The position numbers were made by a program, and so were the translations under genes. A DNA stretch of 64,000 nucleotides from Trichaptum fuscoviolaceum (Eukaryota; Basidiomycota; Agaricomycetes; Hymenochaetales; Trichaptaceae). Below, piece after piece: positions 32,840 to 43,799 of the stretch. The stretch's first letter is position 1. Every line of letters begins with the position of its first letter. Location: NCBI GenBank assembly GCA_910574455.1, contig CAJSYZ010000001.1:411961-475960 (forward strand), in the 5' to 3' direction. A model generated the notes under the pieces. That model was not told where the DNA came from, made no database searches, and was given only the letters and a program-made list of their open reading frames with translations.

Positions 32840-35150
32840 AGGACCGTATGGTCTGTGGTGATCGGCCCCTGGTAATTTGATATGATGTAGCTGCTAAATA
32901 GAACAGTAGGTAAATCCTTTTTATTTCAAATATGACGTAGCCGTTAACTCACAATTAATGTTGCGACACTGCGCAACAGTAAGCGCCGGCGCTTTTGAGC
33001 AGTGGCACGGCGCGCGCGCGATGCCTGTCCTTGTCCTTTTCTCCCACTTTCACGACCACTGCGTCGTTTTCTTCTCTTGAACTCTTTTATTCTCATTTTC
33101 CATTCTCTAATTTAGACCGGAAGGATGCCAACGCAATCTGCTGGTGGTGGAAGAGTAGGAAGACCGTAAATGGCGCAGGTGCGTTAGACCAGATCCTGCA
33201 CTTCTTGCCGTTTAAAACTGACCATTACACTCCACATAGCTTATAGGTGCAGTGCAAGCGCGCAACGCGAACCTTCACGCTCATCTTCACTACCAGAGTT
33301 CATCTATACCATAGGAGAAGACCATGCGCATCATTCCTCCGCTCTCCCAAACCCCAGGACAGCGGTAGAGCAATGCATGACCCGCCAAAACACAGCAATA
33401 TCGACAATTGCAGCGCCGACAGTGACAATTGCGTCAGCCTGGCTCTCTCACACATTATTGCAAGAGATTTCTCCCCTTTGCATGGTCCATCTCGATGTGC
33501 CGTGATCAGGGATCCAAACCTTTTCAATGTGTCTGTCAGGCACTTGCAAGCGATTGCAGCACCAGCTATTGTGAGATACCAGACACAGCAAACACCCTCA
33601 CTGACACCTTAGGCTGTAGGTCCTTCAGATACGCCTCCGAACCCCACCGCGCGCTCCACCGCTAGTCCTAGCAGTGAGAAGCCCCGAAAGCGCGCACGGT
33701 AGGGCCCGAACATCAGCCTTGATGTGATCCAAGTGTGGTACACGTCGGACAACAACGAAAGCTTCACGCAAAACCAACATGACGAGAACGAGCGGTGGCG
33801 CGAGAAGGAAGACTGGGAACGGGATGCACAGAGGCGCGTTAAGGCACATCAAGACAGGATGATTCAGGCTAGGATGAGCCTTTGCGTCTGTGTGTGATCA
33901 CGAAGATCACGCACAAACACGAAGGCCCATCCTAGTATGCTTCTTCTTTTTTTTGTATTATAATTATGTATCTTATTACTTAAATACAATCGCGAATATA
34001 TTTACATTTGAAACATGAGAAAACTGAGTGCAAGGAGTGATCGATATAATTTACAGACGTTGTCGAAGGTGCCCTTCAACACGTCGGTGTCCTCGAAGTT
34101 GCGTCCGGCGATTCCCGGAGCATTCATCCGAGGCATCGCCGGACACACTTTTCTCTCAAAATTAAAACACTCTTTCGTACATGCTCCAGGCACATTATGC
34201 TAAGCAAAAGTGCCAATTTGACAGTAAGTTATCATATCTATTATTGTAGCATTTATGTACTCTGATTTTGTGTAATTAGCACAATAATGCTAAAAAGTTT
34301 TGATCTAACAGTATTTATTCATTTGTATATCTTTGAGTGCATATGAGACTTCCATATCTTGTACAATAGATCTAGTCTACATTATGTAGAAGTCTAAAAA
34401 AGAATCTCGTTAGTAGATAGAGTGGAAGTGGTTGAACTCGAAAGTGGTGCTTCGAATGCATCACTTCGAGTGAAACTTGTACACATGTGTTCCACTCTTG
34501 GACTGATTTGTGTACTTCACAACTGTTTTCTTAGTAACTTCCATTCTAACACCTGATTTTGTTTCATTAGAGCCTCTTTCATTGCTATGTAACATATTTG
34601 TATTTTTTAATGATCATTAATGTAGTGAAACCAGCTGCAAATGTTGAATTTTGACTCAAAAGTGCTCAAAATGGCCCATTTTTTAGATTGTTTCATTTTT
34701 GTAGCCTTTTGTAAAGCTACATGAAAGCCCATAATTTTTCAAGAGCTTCAATAACATACATTGGGTCATACGTTAACGTTCTAAGGCTATCAGAGGAACG
34801 TATGATAAAAGAGAAATCGAAGAATTGTAGGAAATGTGCATGAATCATGCATTTCTATTGTAGATGTTACCTTTTACCCTTTGTAACACATTCTGTAGCC
34901 TCCGTATTTTTTGTTTTGATACATTAGCATATAATAAATCTAATTAGCTACTGTGCCTAAGATCAGTATGTCTAAATTAAATTCTAAACGTATGTTATTG
35001 CTATGTTTGAAGCAGAAAAAAAGTGAGAGACATACCATATATAGTAAATTCCCGCGATTCTCAGGGTCGTGGCGCGCTATCTGCACGCATCACGAACATC
35101 GTCTTTCTGTCTTTCTTCACTGTTCTTCACGCTCTCAGAGCTATGGACGA
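32840..35150. other. Body of the outer element, no intact gene
   Basis: No convincing complete gene. A frame around 33740-33895 encodes a charged, coiled-coil-like segment (NENERWREKEDWERDAQRR-type) that runs into a hairpin. 34020-34980 is A/T-rich with no coding signal. Around 32880-32950 a motif (GATGTAGCTGCTAAAT / GACGTAGCCGTTAACT) is repeated imperfectly. Confidence 0.4.
33869..33935. repeat. 67-nt imperfect hairpin
   Basis: Two 31-nt arms (starting CTAGGATGAGCC, ending GGCCCATCCTAG) pair around a 5-nt loop ACGAA with about five mismatches, some of them G-T compatible. Confidence 0.65.
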
Positions 35151-35153
35151 CGG

Positions 35154-35190
35154 GCAAGACGGCATTTGCTTCGCGCAAATGCCGTCTTGC
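35154..35190. repeat. Perfect 37-nt hairpin
   Basis: GCAAGACGGCATTTGC and its exact reverse complement flank the 5-nt loop TTCGC. It lies just upstream of the HSP70 fragment. Confidence 0.85.
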
Positions 35191-35254
35191 TTCTGCTTCC
35201 GCAGCCTCTCGCCTCTCGGGCGCGAGCTGTATGCTCGCAAGCGCGGCTTTCGAG

Positions 35255-35474
35255 ATCTCGACCCCTACAACCTTCGCAACTCACTGGACGACGAGAAGCT
35301 CAAGGACAAGTTCAAGCCCAATGACAACTCCAAGCTAGTCTGCCGTCAACGAGACGATCTCATGGCTTGACGGCTCGCAGGAATCATGGAAGCAGGAGTA
35401 CTAGGAGAAGCAGAAGGAGCTCGAGAGCATCACGAACCCCATCATGCAGAAGCTCTACTCCGAGGTAGCAATCC
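35255..35474 (+). pseudogene. HSP70 C-terminal fragment, captured and broken
   Basis: The frame reads YNLRNSLDDEKLKDKF then NDNSKL. After loss of two bases near 35337 it continues as SAVNETISWLDGSQE, then KQEY, an in-frame stop TAG, and EKQKELESITNPIMQKLYS. This is the lid region at the end of the HSP70 substrate-binding domain, very highly conserved in the family. The ATPase domain and the rest of the substrate-binding domain are absent. The fragment lies inside the outer transposon and is flanked by unrelated sequence, so capture of host DNA by the element is the likely origin (inference). Confidence 0.85.
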
Positions 35475-36180
35475 AGGTACGTCTTCTTTCTCTCTCACTT
35501 GTATTCATCTTTTCCCTTCCGGCGAAGATGGGTCGCGCATCAGACCTGACTGACAGTGGCACGCTTTTCTCCGCAGGTGCACCATGTTCGATAGAGCCGT
35601 GCGTGATAGACGCTTACGAGCTTTCACACCCTTTTCCGTTTCCATGGACCCTCCGCCTTCCTTCCGCGCACGCTCTGCGCTGTGCTGCACCTGTCCCGTA
35701 CCCAATCGACAGTGACGAAGACCACGTCGGTTCTGAACACAGTCGTGGCTGGCGAGCCCGCTAATTGAGTGTATACCCCGCACTCGAATCACCGAGCTAA
35801 TTTGGCCCATCCTCAAGTAGGTCCTCCGCAAGCAGCTCACCTTCCTCGACCTTCGCAAAGGAGATTCAGCTGGTCATCTTTGCCGAGGACGAGGAGGTCA
35901 CCTACTCTTAACCTGTTGCTGCAGGGACAGACATGGGCTGCGTACCCGAGAGAGAAGCCAGGGCCCGTGCACCGCGCTTCTCCTCGCCTGCGGTGCGCTC
36001 GTATGCGTCTGGTTCTTACCTCCCCAGCTCCAGAGGACCGCCGCCATCCGGAGGTGACGCGCTGTGTACCGCCCCCGCCGACCCCGCGCGCGCGCGCACG
36101 CGCAGAAGGCCGCCGCGTGTGCGCAGGGGCGGCGCACGCGCAATGTAGCTTTTGTGTAATTTATTGGCAATTGTAAATAG

Positions 36181-36200
36181 GCCTGGACCGTGGTCCAGGC
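36181..36200. repeat. 20-nt perfect palindrome
   Basis: GCCTGGACCGTGGTCCAGGC is self-complementary. It lies near the right end of the outer element and could act as a structural or terminator-like hairpin. Confidence 0.6.
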
Positions 36201-36340
36201 ACTTTTAATTAATATTAAGCTTATTTCAAATGTATGTGAGGCCCTGCCGTGCTGCCGGGCAAGGCCCTGAGAAGGCTGCGTCGGCGCGCACGGCACAAGC
36301 ATTGCTAAAGGGCGTAGTGAGCTGCCGAAGGCCTGCCGAC

Positions 36341-36415
36341 GTTATCGACGATAGTTTGTGAATGGCCTCACGATAACTATCATCGATTTCATAAGATTAT
36401 TAGTTGGTACTGGTG
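36341..36415 (-). repeat. Right 75-bp TIR of outer element
   Basis: The reverse complement matches 16911-16985 with about six differences. GACTTGT follows at 36416-36422. Confidence 0.8.
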
Positions 36416-36584
36416 GACTTGTTGTACAGTTTACATTGCCAGAGCCAGCGGCGACGACATCATGGTATTCATTGTTCGAGATAATATAATTATCAACAAA
36501 TCTCAAAGCAACAAAAGGAGAAACTGGAGATGCAAGCATACTGTGTCCATTGTCAACCCACCACCTACGAGAGGGCTAATTCGG

Positions 36585-38271
36585 CTAGTAGTTGAGGCGA
36601 CCTTGAGGACTTGAAGGCTTGGAGTCATCCTTTGACTTTATCGCCAATTCTAAATAATTGCGATACCCTAGAACTTCTTTAATATCAATTTTCATCGCGA
36701 TGCCCTTCGGGGTTTGTCTATCGAATGACGAGCACACCGCCTCCATCAGATACATTTGGTATCTGTGCATGTCCGCCTCCTGCAAGAAAGTTGTTCGAGT
36801 CGTCTGGCTATCTAAGGACCCTGCTGACGTCGATGCTGCCGTGTCCTGTCTTTCCTTCCCCTTGCCCTTCAAGTTTGTATGATAGGCCTCCAATTCGTCC
36901 TTGTTATAGGCTGCTAACATATCAATAGAATCAAGGACAGCATCAGTCGACTCCTGCCCTTGATGTATGATCTTGTTTAAGAGCCCTTTTATGACCACGC
37001 CTTTCCCATTGTGCATGACAACATCGAAAAGACCCTTTGTGGAGGCAATTTGCAACCATCTCTTGACAATCCTAAGCGCTCCTATCAATCTCCTCTGAAG
37101 ATAATCCAATTCCTGGAAGCAATATTGAATCTTGTCAGCAGAATTATCTGCCAAAATTGCTGCTTCGGCGTCTTCCAAAAGCTCCAGAATATCTCTTGCC
37201 TTGAAAATAATTGCATAGTCATTGGAGGTAACAGCAAATGCATCCCTCCTCTGGAAGAATGCGTCGTGAATATTGCACAGATTAATCGCCATTTCCCAAG
37301 ATTTCTGCGTGTTGTCAAACTGTAGTAGCGTTTGATTGACCTCAGTTTGCTGGGGCTGAAAATGAAGCTGTCTAACCGCAGGCGTATTGTATTTCGATTG
37401 CAAACTCCCTGCTTCCGATATCGGTTGATAGAATGGCCTCAATGTCAGGGGCCGAAGATCGGGACGACAATTGGAAGGCTGAGATTGAGCCACAAAAATC
37501 TTAGAGATGTCGACTGACATTCTTTGGAGATCGGCGTCAATGATTGCGATGAGTTCGTAGATTACGTCGTAGTAGGCCTGGAAGAGCGGTATGAAGAATT
37601 GGAAAGCCTTAAGATCTTCGGCATCCCTATCGTATGAGTTCAATACTGCGAAAAAACTCTTCTGCCTTCTCTTCTCTATAATGTCCATATTGAGATAGCA
37701 GTTCTCTAAGACCTTCCGAGCCGTTGCAAGAATGAAGTCGGTAGTATTTATTCATGATTTTCTGAAACGCGTCATCGTTCACCTCGAAGTAGTAGGAACC
37801 GAAGGGATCTTCAGTGCTCCGTCTGTCAAGGCATTCCTGTATGTCCGGATCTTTGAACCCAAGGACAATTGCGGAGGATTCCATGAAGAAGAACCTTAGA
37901 CTATCCAAGGTTTCCTTACTCTAACAGCGTCGCCTGCTGCCCGTGACTAACAAGCGTAGGTTATTAGACGTTCTTTTTCGAAACATGATCCTATTACTTA
38001 CCCCAGCAACATTACTAGTCAAGAGATCGACATAAGAAGATATCTTGCAAAGAGTTTTGTTCATTGTATCAACCTGACCCTCCAAACTTGCAATCCTATC
38101 ATCCGATGAAAGGCCTGGATGGCCTGAAGTCGAGCGAACCGACTCGTTGCCTTCTATGCCAGTGTGCGATGCACTTTGTGCCATATTTTTAAGCAGTTCA
38201 CCTATAGTATCTCCGCAATCTCCGCCAGTAGGTGTTTGGACAAAACTGCCAGGTCCTGTGATGCGGCTCAC
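36585..38271 (-). CDS. Uncharacterised protein, frame broken at one A6 run
   Basis: The first recognised exon runs from 38271 (MSRITGPGSFVQTPTGGDCG ... DDRIASLEGQVDTMNKTL, a short coiled-coil-like stretch) to a GTAAGT donor near 38002. It joins after GTTAG (37922) to SKETLDSLRFFFMES and continues as a long helical, polar exon (FQKIMNKYYRLHS, DAEDLKAFQFFIPLFQAYYD, ILELLEDAEAAILADNSADK, RRLIGALRIVKRWL) to a stop at 36585. The frame shifts at A6 37651-37656: with one base fewer, EEFF would continue into AVLNSYDRDAEDL. Upstream, a frame with SKRRKVEKFEEGT (about 38370, nuclear-localisation-like) probably belongs to the same gene, but an in-frame stop lies between. Family unknown. It is not part of the outer transposon. 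Confidence 0.55.
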
Positions 38272-38799
38272 ACTGGCATTATCGGCCAGTGATGATGGTG
38301 GCCTTCATGGTGGTGGAACAGATACCGGGAACGGTGCCCGATGACTCAGCGTTCCTTCCTCAAACTTCTCAACTTTACGCCTTTTGCTGTCACTGGCAGG
38401 AGTCCCTTCAGGTTCATTGTGATGGTGGCTACTAGGACTCCGAGTTGAAATGTGATCTTGAAGAGGTTGGCTACCATGACTCAGATTTGAAGGGCCGGCA
38501 GAAATGCGATCTTCAAGAGGTCGGCTATTAGGACTCGGACTTGCAGGGCTGGAGAAAATGCGATTTCGAAGAGAGCTATGTCTCCCAGCTGAAGGGTCGT
38601 TCGAAGATGTATGTGCGTACGTTCTACCCCGGTCTGGAATTTGCGACGGGTCGCGCAGTTGGTGCCCCCAGTTGCCTCGACCTCCATGATTTGATCTCGC
38701 CCGCGGGGCAAATGTGTGTTCCCCAACTGTCTCATGAACGGGCCGTTTCCTTTTATCTACAATTTAGCTATTGTCAGAACCAACAAGGGGGTTCGACTC

Positions 38800-39590
38800 A
38801 AACTCAGGCTCACTGGACATTTTGGACATTTTGAACAAAACTGTGACTTGAAGCCTGATAGGAGGTTGTTTCGCTTTCTCCAACAGCTTCAAAATGGAGT
38901 TAAAACTGGTGCAATTGTATAGTAGCTGCGAGCCTACCAACTCCGAGTCCAACTCCGAGTTGTCGGAACCGAATAGTAGTATCTTGAACTTCGGTTCAAA
39001 TTTAGAGATCAAGTTGCCAGTATACTAGTAGTAGTAGATAGTACTACTCAGGCTACAACTTGAAGTTTGAAGATCTCAGTCAGCGGATGAAGTTGAACTA
39101 GGAGACTGGTTGACTCACCGCCAGCCTGAGTACCGCCAGTGGCAGCCTCTGAACTAAAATTTAGGTGGCAGGGACTTCGACTTTAAGGTGAGAGGGCTTC
39201 AAGCTGTTGAAAAGAACAACCTTGAGTACTACTAGAGTACAGTACTACAGAGTATAGTAGACAAAGACACGATATGTCGATGCCACTGGTAGGGCATGGG
39301 GTAGTCAGGCTACTAAATGCGGAACTTGAATCTGAACTTGAAGCCAGACTTCTCAGGCTCACGCCACTCACTGCCAGTGGCAGCCAGAACCGTGCCAGTG
39401 ACGTCTTTCCCACTGCATTCTTTCCCATTTCGTCCCAATAGTACTACCTATTCATCTTGAACTCGAAAGCACAACAGCAACGACTTCAACTTGAATCAGC
39501 ATCATGCTGGCATCATCCAAGCCATCGCGTAGAAATCCGATTCCGCATGAGTCCTACAGCTTTCTACTATGTTCTCCTATACCGGCAGCA
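38800..39590. repeat. Repeat-rich intergenic region between divergent genes
   Basis: Dense in CTCCGAGTC, CCAGTGGCAG, TAGTAGTAGTA and AACTTGAAG words shared with 11040-11290, 42640-42930 and 46780-46880. No gene is convincing here. Confidence 0.5.
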
Positions 39591-39597
39591 ATGATTA

Positions 39598-42420
39598 ATG
39601 AGATATCCAGCTTCGCCAAGGGAAGGCTTTGATTTGATAGAATTGTCTCGGCAGATCACGGGCTTTCACCCATCCAACGAGGAAAATAGTATTCAATCTG
39701 CAAGGCAGAGACTAGAAGGTGTCATCAATGGCATATGGCCAGGTGAGTCCTACTTGCTCCTTCGCCGGTAGTCCTGCTTTGTTGACTACTTCTACTCGTG
39801 GTAGAGAATCAGAGTCTGAGCGGATCAATAGTGCCTCGTAGAACCCCTCGGATGCCAACAAACACTCACACTGGCATGTCGACTCGCGAAGTTGACACTG
39901 TCCGACCTGGCAGTACTTCCCCAACTCAGGCGCCTACCGTCGTACTGGCTCACTGTACACTGGCACCAAATCGCGCCACACGAAGGGAAACTATCTTGCC
40001 TTTAGAACAGGAGGAATATTACTATGGCCTGGAGGGGGCTCCTCGCCTGGTCGGGCGCACCGGCGGCGACTGGGAACGGACTAACATGTGGAAATGCGTA
40101 GGGGTTGTGGGTGATCACCGCATTACTGAGTTCTGGGATGCAGACTTGTTCCCAAAAATATTGCCGATATTCAAGGCACTATATCTCGAGGGGCACGGAA
40201 AGGCGAACCTATTTGAGGTTAACCGCGTTGGCCTCGAACGCCCTGCCAGTGTGGGCATTAGACAGGAGTTGCTCGCTGAAAATGAGTGGCCCGTCGTTGT
40301 TATGATCGGAGTTGATACGGAGCCCAGTCTCCACCCTAAAGTGGGATGCTGGGCTGCGGAGAGGGTGAAGGACATACTATGGGAGCTCGCAATTTATGAT
40401 GTCGAGGTCGAGATTAGGGAACGACATATCAAACTGGCTTCCGGCAATAACACAGATGGCCCTGCTAATATGAAGCGTAACCGTACTCAGGCTGGTGACG
40501 ATGACGTTCCTGAGGCTGTCGATGGCAATCACCACCTAAAGCGCCCTAGACCATCTTTCACTCCGTCTGCCCCCGGTCAGAGCATCAACGACCCTCATAG
40601 TGACTCTGACGCCGCTCACGGTGTTCAAGGCCAAGGCTGGCCTACAGGATTGAAAAATATCTTGTCCACTCCCGCCAGCCGCTCCCGCCTGATCCGAGCA
40701 AGCCCTATGGTTCTTGAGCCACGTATAATGGGCAACTATAAAGATTGCCATACCGCCAACACGTACTTACAGCGCCTTTCACCACATGTGTTGGGATATG
40801 CCTTGGCATCACTGAGACCAGGGGCAAAACGCAGTATGACAGCTATTCAACCGGGTCACTGTTTGGGATTAAGATACAAAACGAGGAGCCCATCTTATAT
40901 GCCCTCGGTTGTCGACATGGCACCATTCCATTTAATTTACAGTTCTATCTTCATCCGCAGCCTGAGGATTCTGAAAGCGACTTGGAGGATGCCAGCTTGA
41001 AGAAAGGCAAGAAATGCAATAAGAAGGGCAAGAAGGGCGTCAAAGGGAACAAGAAGGGCAACAAAAGATCGAAAGGCGCTGGCAAGAACTATAAAATCAC
41101 GGAAGCCTCTCAGTACATCGACTACAAACATGACGAGAACTCAATTATAAGGCCTATGTTTCGCTGTTCACGCCTGAGAAGCTGGCTGACCACTTACGAA
41201 TGATGGAACGCGAGTTGGAAAAGCAGAGGAAAGAATACAATCTTCTCGTGGATAAGAAGATCATAAAAGATCAGGTTGTAAAGAAGGAAGTCCAAAAGGA
41301 ATGCGATGACGCGACAGCTTTCTTCAACAAAGTCAAGGGATGCGAATTGAATGTCCAGTGTATGGAGCAGTTTGGATATGTCGAATTCTCTCCGGGAAGG
41401 TTCAATCGGTTGAATAATAAACATGATGCGAAGAAGCCGAGGACTAGCAAGCACCCCTATGCATCGGACTGGGCGTTGATCAGGATTTGTGACGACCGTC
41501 TCCCATCTGACATGACTACTCTCTGCAAGCAGCATGGGAAGGGGCAATTTTGGAATTATGCAGACTTGAGAAGGTATGAACCAAAGAGCATGTGTGGTTC
41601 AGCTGCTTTCGACGACATTCTGGAGTTCATGGGATGGAAGGAAGGCACTCAAGTACATGATGGTCTGGTGCATATCAAAGATTTCACGAAACTGCGCGAC
41701 ATCTACAGCCGTCTTTATCAAGAAGAAACGGACGAACAAGCGATTACAGATAAGCAGCTCCATAGAGCACTAGCAAATGATGGCACAAAGGTCGTATCCT
41801 CGAAGCTTGAAACAAGACGGGTATATAAGTTTGGTTGGACAACTGGCCACACAGTGGGCGTTTATAACAATCTCACTTCCTACTGGGTCGATCTTACACT
41901 AGAATATGATGTCACATTCTCCGGTAAAGGCAAACGTCGCAAAGCCTGTGGAATCAAAGAAGGTGTAAAGAGCGTCGAGAGTTGCTGGCAGGCGGTCCTG
42001 CAATTTCCACCCGGCAAGCACTTCGGTGGTCGTAGCCGTATATTTGGAGACCAAGGTGATTCCGGAAGCTTGGTCATCGACCAGGATGCCAACGCACTTG
42101 GTACAATCACCTTTGTTACGACTTCGACCGAATGGCAACACGATGGGTTCACTTACGGAGTCCCTATTTGGCAACAATTGTCGGAGATGCGCACCTCCGG
42201 TTACGGTGATATTCATTTCGGATTCGAATCACAAAAGGATGATGCAGTGATGTCGGAACTTGCGGAATATCATCCACAGATTAAGGTAACTAGGGCTAAC
42301 AAGGGCTCGAGTACATGGAAAGCGTGGTTTAATGAGGAGCACCACAAGGTTGAGCGGGAACGAGCAGCATTGGAACCTTTTAATTCACTTAAACCGCAGA
42401 CTCGGAGTCAGACGAAGTAG
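39598..42420 (+). pseudogene. Trypsin-fold serine protease-like gene, frame-disrupted
   Basis: The start ATG at 39598 is followed by exon 39598-39742, a 62-nt intron, then exon 39805 onward. N-terminal part: GLEGAPRLVGRTGGDW, WPVVVMIGVDTEPSLHP, ELAIYDVEVEIRER, which fits an Agaricomycete-restricted family I associate with a trypsin-like domain. In the protease part, GCRHGT (His codon 40916-40918), YASDWALIRI (Asp codon 41467-41469) and FGDQGDSGSLVID (Ser codon 42061-42063) give the order and context of a His-Asp-Ser triad. A lysine-rich insert (KKGKKCNKKGKKGVKGNKKG, about 41000-41060) lies between His and Asp. The N-terminal, His and Asp/Ser parts are in three different frames (changes near 40790 and 41145) with no obvious introns to reconcile them. 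The family role is unknown; it lacks a signal peptide, so an intracellular role is likely. Confidence 0.65.
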
Positions 42421-43480
42421 CCTGCCAGTGAGGACTCAGGCTTGTACTCATACTATTTCTAACTGTTTTCTTTTTGTAGTATTACCTCATACCAGTGCAT
42501 ACCACTAGTATTCAAGTTGTGTCTTTGTATGTTTGTCTCCTGTTCTGTGTTCATCGACCTTATACTTGTGTTTTCTGTGCATCGGTATTCAAGTTGTTGT
42601 ATGACTGTATGTAAATAAAAAACGATATGAATTGTTTACTAACTATTCCGAGTCGGACTTGGACTCACTGGCACCAGTGATGCTCTAATTACTGCTTGAT
42701 AAATTCACGACTGGCTCGAATCCGGGTCTACCAACCTGAAGACCGAACATCGTTACGGGTCACTGTTCGGCAACTTGAACTTTTGAGCTGAACTTGAAGT
42801 CCCACGACTCGGTCTCAGGCTCAGACTCGGAAGTTCTTCCGACTCGGAGGTCAGCTTGAAGTCGGAAACTACTAGTACTAGTAAACTAAGCCTGAGGGGC
42901 GAAGGTCGGTCCGGCTACTACTACAACTGCTCTGCTCAACAACTATTAGGTATAATAATTTTAATGGAATGACCGGTTGTTATTCTCGGGACGTTCTAGG
43001 TCAGAGGGAACTGGACGGCTTGACTTATGCTATTGCCTTCTGGCAGACGACGGAGGAGCTGGATCAAATGGGCTTTGCGACCAACCTTGATTCAAAGACA
43101 GACACGCAACTTGGTAGTATTGTTTTCCCGACTCCGAGTCAGCAAGAGCCCGACGTGGACATCGTCGCTCGCCTTTTCCCAGACTGAGCCCCTTCCTCAA
43201 CTCCCCCACCATGCGCACAAACTCTCTCATCTCATCCTCTTGCACTACCTTGAGGCTTGTCATTTTCTTCAACCTTGGCGCTGTCTCCTTCACATATGAC
43301 ATCTTCCATGCACTGCTCTCCTGCACTTTGTACTAAATTATGTCGTAACAGATCTGGGCGGAATGGGAGACAGAGGTCTGCACGAGCATGGCACAGGAGT
43401 TCAAGGCTGGTGAGTTTATTCTCCTTCTCAATCCTTTTACTTCACGTTATTTACATACCATTTGATACAGAATCCTAGCT
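42421..43480. other. Intergenic with shared repeat vocabulary, no convincing gene
   Basis: 42640-42930 repeats GACTCGG, AACTTGAAG and ACTAGTACTAGT words. A short frame at 42969-43187 (QRELDGLTYAIAFWQTTEEL) has no recognisable family and no convincing neighbours. Confidence 0.4.
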
Positions 43481-43799
43481 CACACCGTTTACAGCGCACG
43501 CAAGATGGTGCAATTCTGGAACACCGCCAGACAGCACCACCACCATTGCCATCGCACTCCTGCTACTAGTAGTACCCAGCATCGACATGATGACTTCCCA
43601 CGTGGGGTCTGACACTGGCATCACAGGCCCTCCGTCGTCCGCTACCACCACTGACAGCCATGGTCAGGTTGGAAACCAGAGACTTCCGGAGACACTTTCA
43701 TTGTTGGTGGGGACTGGTAAGTAGCCCTAGTAGTTATCCGCTATTTCAACAATAGCTCATGACCCGATGAACACAACTACATGACTGGCTGATGCTATG

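Larger units (their letters stand above)
16911..36415. mobile_element. Outer DNA transposon with 75-bp TIRs, containing the KDZ element
   Basis: The 75 bp at 16911-16985 and the reverse complement of 36341-36415 differ at about six positions; both contain GTACCAACTAAT and CTTATGAAATCGA. A 7-bp direct repeat GACTTGT abuts both outer ends, which supports a genuine insertion. If the inner element (17183-32839) is removed, this host element is about 3.85 kb. It holds no recognisable transposase, but contains a broken HSP70 fragment, a possible charged coiled-coil remnant around 33750-33890, and GC-rich ends. It therefore looks like a non-autonomous, gene-fragment-carrying element that was later invaded by the KDZ element. 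The family of its mobilising transposase is unknown to me. Confidence 0.7.

Noticed and set aside
35255..35474. A functional small HSP70-like gene
   Set aside because: Only the lid end is present, with a frame change and an in-frame stop. No ATPase domain is nearby.
11040..39450. Defining Plavaka element termini from the CCAGTG-rich segments
   Set aside because: The segments share vocabulary, but I found no matching terminal inverted repeat or target duplication, so boundaries would be guesswork.
42969..43187. A separate small gene after the protease relic
   Set aside because: Short frame without splice partners, motif or regulatory context; likely chance.
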